From Laccaria trichodermophora (taxonomy: Eukaryota; Basidiomycota; Agaricomycetes; Agaricales; Hydnangiaceae): a stretch of DNA of 64,000 bases. Both the position numbers and the translations under genes were made by a program. The stretch spans positions 248,001 to 312,000 of the forward strand of contig JACTVC010000042.1 of NCBI GenBank assembly GCA_018417955.1, written 5' to 3'. Of this stretch, positions 55,971 to 64,000 are shown in pieces (position 1 is the stretch's first letter; the number at the start of each line of letters is the position of its first letter). The notes under the pieces were generated by a model. The model searched no databases. It saw only the letters and a program-made list of their open reading frames with translations, and was not told the origin of the DNA.

Positions 55971-56307
55971 TCGGAATTTTGTCAAGGCCAGCTAGAAGGA
56001 TTACTACGTTCGTGAGAATATTTGCCCGACTTTACACGACATTCGAAGGGTGATACCGTTCAAAAGTAACAAGAGCAAATAACAGACAATATGATGTAAG
56101 TGTGTGTTGTGAATGTTGAACTCGGTTGGCGTCAAAGATAACTCTGAGATAACTCGAGTCTCCTTGTATTTTCTTGCAATTCTTCTAAAATTGTAAATGC
56201 TAATAGATTGATAGCACTCCCACGTTCCCGCCGTCCGTTACAATCGCCGAGCTTCTCCGCGGCCTGCCCGCCCTACTCTCGTCCCACTTTTCCTGTCGCG
56301 GTTTACA
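55971..56307. promoter_or_regulatory. Divergent promoter of ATP4 and the AT-hook gene
   Basis: The starts at 55970 (minus) and 56308 (plus) face away across 337 bases. No named factor site is evident. Confidence 0.45.
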
Positions 56308-58224
56308 TGGATAATCCACAGCATTATCAACCTCTGTCACACGCCCTACACCCCCCTTTGCCAACAACTCAGCCCAGGTCAATATATTCCCCATCCGCAA
56401 TGTTTGTACCCCCACCAGAAAAGTCCCCCACCACTGTCGAACCCAGTCGAGAGGAGGAAGAAGAAGAAGAGGAGGAGGAGGAGGACGATGAAGGTCTTGT
56501 AGAGGAGCAGTTGAACCGAGATGAACCTGAGAATACCGGAAGCAATCCCTCTTCACCTCCAACAAAACCTCCAAAGTACGCGTGAATTTCCTGACATCTG
56601 ATCGTGTTTATCAATATCCCCTATTTTAAATTTTCATTCTCAAGCACACTGGACACTCAGGCCGTGCCAAGTAATCAACCTTCGACTGAGCAAGAGTCTG
56701 CCCAAGAGCCTGAAAGGAAACGACGTCCAGGCCGACCAAGAGGTTCCAAAAATAGGAAGGTTCGCGCCGGACAGACCTCCTCCAAGCCAGACGGCCCCGC
56801 GTTTTATTATCAAGGTCACACGACAGCTCGTCCTCCTCAACATCCGGACGTGACTGCACAGAACCAACAGTATTACGAGTTTCAATGGCGCGTGCTCAAC
56901 CTTTGTGCTGAGTTCTATGGTGCTGCAGAAGAGTTGGTCGTATGTTGTCACCTTTCACTTCACACCCAAACTTTTATTGATATTGCGACCATTCGATAGA
57001 AAGGCACATCGCCTACCGTCGTTGCCCAATGCTATCATATGGGTCCTACCAGTAAGGTCGACCCTTTATACATGTTGGGCGAAGCAAAGCGGATCTGCGA
57101 TACTCTGGTCAGTCGCGTTGTCCTCTTCGGAAACATTTACTCACTACCTTCAAGCTCGCAAATCCTTCCCAGTTAGTTGTCAATCCGCCACCTCTTTATA
57201 ACCCTCCCGTCATGCAATCACTCATGCAGCCTCAGGCGGCGCCCATAGCCGCCACTTCTACAAGTACTGCTCCTTCCACTAGCAAGCCAGCCTCGGCTGC
57301 CGCCTTGATTACTAACCCACAATCTTTTGTAGTCCCCCTCGGCGCACAACCTCCTTATGCTTCTCCGTTCCCTGTCTACCCCCCTCCGCCCCCAGGACAA
57401 TACCCCACGACGCCATATTATCATCCTCAGTACCCCTATTCTACTGCATATTATACTACTACGCAAGTGCCACCGATTTCTTCAACTTCAACGCCATCGC
57501 ACGCAGCGGCCACCACATCTTCCATCGTCTCAGCTCCGACGGCTACCATTTCGACGACGACAGGAGCAATAGGGGGCAACCAAGGTCCATGGTCAGACGA
57601 AGAAGTAGAAAGGTTGAAAAAGCTAGCGGAGGAAAGCAAATCCGTCGGAACTACTGGAGAGGTGGAGTGGGATTGGGTGGTGCACCAATGGGGAAACGGT
57701 CGATCAAGGTGTGTATAGAATACCCTGATGACTCCGCCATATAAAATATTTCGTTTAGGCATCAGATTCTTCTGAGAGCGACATCACTTGGTTTGAAAGA
57801 AAGCACCAGCAGGGGTGTGAAACGGCGTCGGGAAACAGAGGGGCCGAGTGAGATAGCGGCGAACTCGCCTGCAGTCGTGGCTCCAGCCAACGCGACTGCA
57901 ATTGCTTCCCCAGCTCAAAGCGCTACGCCGACCGCTTCACCAGCTTTACAAAGTATACAACAACCACCTTCCAAGGGTCCCTCCGCCACATCGAGTACAC
58001 CGTCAACCGCACCCTGGCCAATGCCAACCGTCGCTGGCAGCACACCTGCTGTCATTGCCGCTTCATCGACAGGTCAAGATCCGCAACGGACGAGCTACTA
58101 TCGTCCTCGTCCCAATCAAACAACGGATACTCCGACAAAACCTGCCTCACAAGCCAACTCACATCACTACGTGTACACACCGAACGGCCATGCTTCACGA
58201 TCGGGGAAGGAGCCAGGAAAATAA
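56308..58224 (+). CDS. AT-hook plus Myb/SANT-like DNA-binding protein
   Basis: The start MDNPQHYQPLSHALHPP leads to an acidic run of eleven or more Glu (56452-56490). The exon from about 56643 encodes ERKRRPGRPRGSKNRKVR, a textbook AT-hook (GRP core with basic flanks). Next comes QYYEFQWRVLNLCAEFYGAAEELV, a helical segment, then Pro/Ser/Tyr-rich stretches. A Myb/SANT-like triple-helix unit follows (GPWSDEEVERLKKLAEES..EWDWVVHQWGNGRSRHQILLRATSLGLK), spliced across the intron near 57712. The tail is low complexity. This combination suggests a chromatin-bound transcription regulator in the nucleus. The exact family is unknown. About seven exons join in frame. Confidence 0.75.
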
Positions 58225-58384
58225 GTTAAATATCTGCACGAAATGTATTCTTGACGCCCTGCTGCTATGTCGAATTACTGTCGAATAGGTGTTTTGTAAC
58301 TTTCTTTACTTGTGTTGTATCAAGGGGTGTTTCTCGGACCGGAGGCAAAGCGCTAAGCCACTATCTTCAAAGTCACTGTATACA

Positions 58385-59207
58385 ATGTCTGGCACACCTT
58401 CGCCTGCTGGTTCACGCGTTCCTTCCATCGCCAGACCGCCACCCTCGCCGCTGCGCTCTGCCTCATCTTCTTCAGGTCCCATTGCCGCCTCGTCCTCCAG
58501 CAATGTCGCGCAACTGGGCTCAGCAGCCCCTGCTACCTCCAAACGCCCCCCATTAGCTTCTTCTACGCCTCCGCCTGGAGGAAAAGCTCGCGCGAGGGAT
58601 CTGCTTCGAAAGCATTATGGCTTGGGTGTCGGGGCTCCCCCTCCACGCACTGGGAACCCTGCTGACCCGATGGATCTGAGTGCGTTCTGCGATACATGCT
58701 GATTGCATACCCCTCTGACCACGAGACAACTCTCGTTGTTAGATTCTCCAGCGTTCGACGCCAAGAGCTACTACGAACAGCTGATAACGACGTCGTCGTT
58801 GCCTGCTTTGCTAAAACGCGAGAATGAATTCATAACAGGTGCAGCATCTTTCCTTTGTATGTTTTCGGCTTGTCATTTAACTTCTGACGTATACGTCACA
58901 GAAATTCGACAACTCGACAGCGAGAAGCAGTCGTTGGTGTATAACCACCACCATGAGCTCATAGCGGCGAGTGACACCATCGCAGCCGTGAGTTACTGTT
59001 CAACTTTGAACCTACGACAGCTACAGTTCTGACAAGCTATGTATCTAGATGAAGACGAGAGCGGAAAGCCTCGACGGCGACCTTGACCTACTCAGAGCTG
59101 CGTTTTCTGAAATATCACGGCTTTGCGCTGAGGTGTCTTTCGAAAACAATGTTGCGAGCGATAATGGAGAAACAAAAAACTCGTCCGACGTCCTTCCTGC
59201 TACATAA
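58385..59207 (+). CDS. VPS51: GARP/EARP complex subunit Vps51
   Basis: After a Ser/Pro/Ala-rich start (MSGTPSPAGSRVPSIARPP) comes ARARDLLRKHYGLGVGAPPPRTGNPADPMDL, then, after an intron, NSPAFDAKSYYEQLITTSSLPALLKRENE. Next exons read EIRQLDSEKQSLVYNHHHELIAASDTIAA and MKTRAESLDGDLDLLRAAFSEISRLC. This is the Vps51/Vps67 domain core; the coiled coil binds the Tlg1 SNARE and the other GARP subunits at the trans-Golgi for endosome-to-Golgi traffic. Four exons and about 200 residues, short as in other fungi. The stop is at 59205-59207. Intact. Confidence 0.88.
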
Positions 59208-59383
59208 CATGGGCTGAACGATAAATACCCCCCATGTCAGCTTCAAACTCTTTGAAGTGTCGTGATAAGTTCTCATTGTAATTTGCCCCGAATTTTCTTA
59301 CAAGAGGTGGGATCATAGCCATGGAGAACAGTCAATGAGAGTCCCTCTTTTCCACACATGATTATTTACTCAGTAACTAGTTC
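59208..59383. other. Short 3' region of VPS51
   Basis: No feature is seen between the VPS51 stop and the start of the YIP4-derived repeat. Confidence 0.5.
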
Positions 59384-59672
59384 AATGCTGCCTTCATAGA
59401 AGTGTCCTGAATTTAATGAAATATAATTTATTAAGATGAAATAAAGGAGTCTACGACAAGGGTTAGTGCTGGTCAAATAAACAACGGGGTACTCACAGCA
59501 GAGGGTATACCAATGCGTTGTTGCTTAATTTTAGTTCCATCCAGGAAATGCAATGAATGCGGCAATGTTTAGGGGAGCTATGCAATAGCCTAAAACACAA
59601 AGGCCTTGGAAGAACGAACTGTGTAGTCAGGTAGGTCAACAACGACTGATTACGCAGAAGTAGGCCCAACTT
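59384..59672 (-). pseudogene. Decayed partial copy of the YIP4/YIPF6 gene
   Basis: This stretch aligns along its length with 63036-63492, the 3' exons of the intact YIP4-like gene, in the same orientation. It keeps the intron, FFQGLCVLGYCIAPLNIAAFIA and the next intron sequence almost unchanged. Large deletions remove the region corresponding to 63243-63376 (the rest of that exon and the following intron), a 10-base piece near 63197, and the piece holding the stop codon. The reading frame ends soon after the fusion. No 5' exons are present. The left end of the copy lies 14 bases from the MVD1 stop codon. Confidence 0.85.
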
Positions 59673-59686
59673 TTCTATTCTTCCAA

Positions 59687-61025
59687 TCACGCCAAAGTCT
59701 TGGGCGTACCCTCCGGACCAAGCAGCGCCTCTTCTTCTCCCAACGCGCGAGGCCCATAACCCACCCTCGTATGAATCAACCCCTTGACGGCCCCCACCTC
59801 CCTCTTCAACGCCACACCCACATTATAACCCGGCGGAACCGCCGCCTGAGCATTCACCTCAGCACCCTGCGTGAACACACCCAAATTATCCTTAAACGTG
59901 CCCTCCCTCTGGGGGAAGAACGAAACGATAAGCTGGATGATCTCCTTGATGTTCTTCTCCTCTGCATAAATGACCGCGTTGGGACCTGCATCGTACGTAT
60001 ACGCCGCCTTGTACCCCTGACCATTAGCTAGTGAAAGACGGTTATACTCGACGATGACGGCGATGATGGCGCGCGATACGTCGTTCAAGTAAAAGATGGG
60101 CGGCTCCGTGTCCAACGCGACGGCGTGGAACTGGTTTGAATCCGCCATCGTAATCCTCGCAAACGTGTCAAAGTCCTTCTCCAAGATCGCCTTTGAGATG
60201 TCTCTCATGCGCTGTGGGACGACGGCCTTAATGCGGTGTTGGAGGAGGGGGGATGTCTCTACGGTCAGCTGCATGCCGCTCGTTGAGGATGTGCCCTTTT
60301 TGTCGTCCGATACGACGCAGATGAGGGCGTGGATCTCTGGCCAGTGCGATTGGGGTGCTACTTGAATGGCGAGGGAGTCTGATCCGTCGGGGTGGACGCC
60401 TTCCTGCCATGCGACGAAGCCGCCGTAGAGGGAGCGGCAGGCGGAGCCGGAGCCTTGTCGTGCGATGATGGAGAGGGTGGAGGGGGAGACGGGCAGGGCG
60501 TATAGTTGGGCGAGGGAGGCGACGAGGGCTGCGAAGCCTGATGCGGAGGATGCGAGTCCTGCGGCGGTGGGGAAGTTGTTATACGATGCGATGTGGACTT
60601 TGTATGTCGATAGCTGATGATCGGAAATTAGAGCATTTCAAAGACATAAGGAAGAGCATTCATTACCTTTGGCGCGGTTGGGTCCTCATTTTCGACAGTT
60701 GCGTGACGGAGACGCTTCAACTCAGAGATACAAGTGGCCAGACGGCCCCCTGGTTTAATCTCGTCTTCCTTGCCATTGAGCCATAAGGTATCCTTGACGA
60801 AAGAGGGGTCAGCACGGGAGGTGGTGGTAGATCGGAGGTGATCCTGGTCGAGGGTGACGGAAAGGGACGAGTTGGTGGGCAAGATCAGCTTGGTGTCGCG
60901 CTTGCCCCAGTATCTATTGTTATGATTTACATAAAAATCAAAATACCCATGGACGCGACCTCGACTCACTTGATGACGGCGATGTTTACGGGGGCAGAGG
61001 CGGTTGCTTGATATACAGTGGACAT
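59687..61025 (-). CDS. MVD1: Diphosphomevalonate decarboxylase
   Basis: MSTVYQATASAPVNIAVIKYWGKRD begins the GHMP-fold enzyme. It continues with LPTNSSLSVTL, FPTAAGLASSASGFAAL (the glycine/serine-rich phosphate-binding loop), RQGSGSACRSLYGGFVAW, IHALICVVSDDKKGTSSTSGMQ and YTYDAGPNAVIY with the catalytic-site Asp. Three or four exons join in frame. It uses ATP to turn mevalonate diphosphate into isopentenyl diphosphate for sterols, ubiquinone and prenyl groups. The C-terminal end RVGYGPRALGEEEALLGPEGTPKTLA is typical of fungi. Intact. Confidence 0.94.
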
Positions 61026-61407
61026 TGTGGGTGGGGATCAAGAGATGGTGCACTTGGGTTTGTTTTTATTCAGAAAGCCCCTTACTCCGGATTTCAATAC
61101 AAAACAAGCGCGCATTGCATTGCTTGGATCACCCTGGGCCTTCCACCAGGGTCGACCAGGGTAAAGTTGTTTGCCAGCACCCCCGATGCCCACTGATGAA
61201 ACAAGACCAACGGACAGCGGCGACGGAAAGCCCTCTAGGAAATGTTTGTCCGAGGATGGTAGGGGTGAAACCAAGCCAGTGAGCGTTCACTGCTCCTCAT
61301 TTTATGCACTGTTGTGTCTTGACGATCAAAGTAGACACCTGAATTGAAACCCAGAGCGCGTTACTGTGAGCCTTTCTCCATCCTTTGGTTGTAATTGGCA
61401 TTAACAG
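61026..61407. promoter_or_regulatory. Divergent promoter of MVD1 and the two-repeat protein
   Basis: About 380 bases. It must include the missing first exon of the plus-strand gene, which I could not place; candidate ATGs at 61242, 61257 and 61305 all fail to join in frame. Confidence 0.4.
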
Positions 61408-62889
61408 AACCCACTCGCCCAGTATACTATCGGTTATACACCAAAGATGGTCCACTCGAATCGTACAACCCCATCTACTCCAACGACCACTCTATCAGTC
61501 GGGTCGTGTCCTCATCAGTAAGACCCCCTCAGACTGCCGCCTCTCTGTTGAGGCATCTCTGCAAGACTGAGGGCTTAGCACTACAAAACTGTGTCTTATT
61601 TCAATCTCTCTCGGAAATGACAGCTTTAGACGGTTCAATCCGCCTCTCGCTTCAGGGGACTACTGGCCCAGGCGCATCAGATCTGGATCCAATGGCGCTG
61701 GTTGTTGATAAACGAGCCGCAGAGACGAGATCACAGGTAACGAGCGCGGTAAAACCGCGAGAGCTTATTGAACGCGATTATGAACCATGTTTCGGTGAAG
61801 CTCTATTATCTGGTATTCGAACGTCGGCCTCACAAATTTTCAGTGTACTATCGCGTTTACGACGACGACGGTGACATTGTCTCAAAAACGTCTTTCGACG
61901 AGAACAATCCCTCTTTGGGCCGTGTCAACACTCTTTCTTTGGCCCCGCCTCTCACTGTGTCTTCCTTGAAAAATCGCGTTATCATATCCGAAGATCTATC
62001 AGGTCACAGTGTTCAGCTATTTGAGGATGAGGGCAGCGACTCTGCATTGAGCGACAGTGATGCGCTCACCCTTCTGTCTGATACGTTCCCAGGATCTATG
62101 GAAGACCGACCTATAGCAATTACATATGAAACGGGTCCGCAAGATGGTGAGGATTAATGAAATCCCAGGACTTGGTCTCGATGGAGATTTCAATTAGGTT
62201 CAGCTGACAACGAGGATTCGGACGAGATCCAGATACGAGAGCTGAAGGAAGCATTGGCACAGATCAAGAAAGAGTTCGAAGATGCAAAGCTAACACACGC
62301 GCGTGAGCTTGCTGAGGTGAGAGAAAGGGCGAACGAGGGCAAGAGAAATGGAATCTCACCCGCAATAGTGAGGTTGACCGTAGTAAGTTATTGAATGGCA
62401 CCTGAGATGACAGGAAAATAGCCTTCAAGCTTCACAAAGAAACTCAAAGCCAGTTACAGTTGGTGTGAGTGACAATGGTATCTGTTCTAAGTTGTTCTAA
62501 AAAGTCACCTGCTAGCTGCGCTCAGGGATGATGCCAGATGGCACTCAATGAATGAGGGGGATATTTTCTACACGGATGGTATTTCCAGAAAGGAGACGTT
62601 GCGCAGCGGGACCTATGTCCAAGGTATATATCGATCTCTCTCGGGTTATTCCTTCTGCTGAAGTCGACCATTATAGAATTGGATTGCTACCTGGCGACAG
62701 ACTCTTCTGGAAAACTGGCTTGTAAGTACTATCCTGTCTTCCGCTTCATTATCGCTTCACTGTTCGATCTTACTGATCCGCCGTTCCATTTTTTCTAGTT
62801 GTTTATTTTGGTGAGTAGATGCCTCGTGATCCTGCAACTTTATCTGTGACGCGAACTCTTTCTTAGGTCATTGTCTCGTTACTCGTTAA
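61408..62889 (+). CDS. Unrecognised protein with two copies of a YYR/VFE-SDTF module (5' end unresolved)
   Basis: Family not recognised. Unit 1 starts PVYYRLYTKDGPLESYNPIYS and ends in LDPMALVV; unit 2 starts FSVYYRVYDDDGDIVSKTSFDENNPSLGRV and ends in SDTFPGSMEDRPIAITY. Both have the same strand-helix order, so they are likely a duplicated domain with a ubiquitin-like length of 95-100 residues. An acidic linker leads to a coiled coil (IQIRELKEALAQIKKEFEDAK). Then come small exons that read DDARWHSMNEGDIFYTDGISRKETLRSGTYVQ and LDCYLATDSSGKLAFVYFGH, ending at a TAA at 62887-62889. All these joins were found by hand. The first exon carrying the ATG is missing. Confidence 0.55.
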
Positions 62890-63035
62890 TCCAGTTCAAA
62901 GATCGAAGGTGAGAACATCGGAAGAAAAACGCCACGAATTTTCCTACAAAAAATATAGGCGGGATCATATGGAGGTAACGACAGTTGCTCCTACTTCATA
63001 CACAACAGTTGTGGTTTACCACCTAGTCACCGTGT

Positions 63036-63492
63036 AATGCTGCCTTCATGATTTTAATGGAATATAATCTATTTGAGTACCAAACGTAGCTCTTTTACTG
63101 AATCAGAATCATCCATGCTAAGATGAAATAGAAAAGTCTACGACAAAAATCAGTGCTGATCAAATAAACAACGGGGTACTCACAGCAGTGGGTATACCGC
63201 GAGTATGATGCGTTGTTGCTCAATTTTAGTGCCATCCAGGAAGTTGACGGAAGCTAAAATGAATTTCAATACCAGGTACCGAAAGAGAGGTGTTGACGAA
63301 CCCCAGATACACCAAGCCCATGCCAGGAGTGCAATCGGGGCGCGAATGTAGATGATCCTGACAAAACATGCAATAAACGCGGCAATGTTTAGGGGAGCTA
63401 TGCAATAGCCTAGAACACAAAGGCCCTGGAAGAACGAACTATGTAGTCAAGTAGGTCAACAACGACTGATTAGGCAGAAGTAGGCCCAACTT
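63036..63492. repeat. Segment duplicated at 59384-59672 (parental copy)
   Basis: This is the 3' end of the YIP4-like gene plus downstream sequence starting AATGCTGCCTTCAT, which also begins the copy at 59384. Direct orientation. The two copies flank MVD1 and the two-repeat gene. Confidence 0.85.
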
Positions 63493-64000
63493 ACACTCTG
63501 CCGCCCAAGAGCTAGTATACGAGTTCAGCAGGCATCTTGTATAAGGAGCGGATAAATTACCTTAGCTTGAACTGTTACAACGAGGGCGCCAAGAGAACAG
63601 ATGACGATGACACTTGTGAAAACACCCAAAGATTGTGAAGGAGGTGCCTAGATTTTACATGAGGATTTTTGAAGACGCTGGCAACAAATGACACGAACGT
63701 TAATGCTGAGCATTATCCCCAACGTAAGGCATAATAGCAATGGACCCCAAAGGTCCCAATCCCTGTTAAACCAACATCATTCCATCAATCCCGAACTACA
63801 GGTTAGTGAGCAGGACTCACCGCAGAACTTCCCGTCCGCTGGAGCGTCGTGGATACAAGACTTGTACAAGCTTGGAATAGATGGACATCAGGTCTCGGGC
63901 CTGCTCGCTGTTTCAGCTACGATAAAACGCTGGGCACAGGACGCATTGACGCACAATTGTGGCCGTGACTGGCTCATCTAAAGTATCACCTCCAGAAAAG
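63095..64000 (-). CDS. Yip1-domain protein, YIPF6/Yip4-like (5' end outside window)
   Basis: Eight exon pieces on the minus strand read, in order: SGGDTLDEPVTATI, ARDLMSIYSKLVQVLYPRRSSGREVLR, then DWDLWGPLLLCLTLGIMLSIN, APPSQSLGVFTSVIVICSLGALVVTVQAK, LLGGRV, then SFFQGLCVLGYCIAPLNIAA and onward to WAWCIW, then ASVNFLDGTKIEQQRIILAVYPLL, and finally LFYFILAWMILIQ with the stop at 63095-63097. All joins are in frame. The DLWGPL, FFQxLCVLGYC and LAVYPLLLFYFILAW signatures belong to the five-helix Yip1 family, closest to Yip4/YIPF6, which binds Ypt/Rab GTPases in the Golgi. The N-terminus lies beyond base 64000. Its decayed partial copy lies at 59384. Confidence 0.9.

Overview
The window is nuclear DNA from a fungus, most likely a mushroom-forming basidiomycete (Agaricomycetes). 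The evidence is short introns of about 45-70 bases with GT..AG ends, dense gene packing on both strands, and protein families typical of that group. There is no bacterial-style operon structure, and I saw no tRNA, rRNA, CRISPR array or intact transposon.

Layout. 1-6151: a many-exon gene for a long acidic, disordered repeat protein ending in a CaaX prenylation signal. 6.5-10.5 kb: three genes that look like a small accessory metabolic group, namely an AusD-like methyltransferase with a frameshifting 11-bp duplication, a wax-synthase-like MBOAT acyltransferase transcribed divergently from it, and an extended SDR. 10.6-24.9 kb: NPR3 (GATOR1/SEACIT), a proline/serine-rich protein with a start codon apparently split by an intron, SEM1 (proteasome lid), an MFS glycerophosphoinositol/phosphate-type permease, a 1.9-kb gene-poor gap, a DsbA-like oxidoreductase, an F-box protein and a C2-domain Inn1/Fic1-like protein.

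25.1-30.35 kb: two tandem genes for IucA/IucC-type NRPS-independent siderophore (NIS) synthetases. Both keep the ATP-binding and catalytic motifs and nearly the same intron positions. The upstream-lying copy is flanked by two identical palindromic GATA sites of the fungal iron-repressor type. This is the most unusual system in the window.

30.4-63 kb is mostly housekeeping: DBP6 helicase, a C3HC zinc-finger (Rsm1/NIPA-like) protein, a mitochondrial helical-repeat protein, ribosomal P0, trehalose-phosphate synthase, a PMC1-type Ca2+ pump with a calcineurin-response-like site in its promoter, RAE1/GLE2, a small two-TM membrane protein, ERG3, a DUF1295 protein, ATP4, an AT-hook/Myb-like regulator, VPS51, MVD1 and an unrecognised two-repeat protein. 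The right edge holds the 3' part of a YIP4/YIPF6 gene. A decayed partial copy of that gene lies 3.6 kb away, against the stop codon of MVD1.

Most gene models here were assembled by hand across introns. Exon joins quoted in the entries were checked for reading frame, but 5' ends are less certain than domain content.
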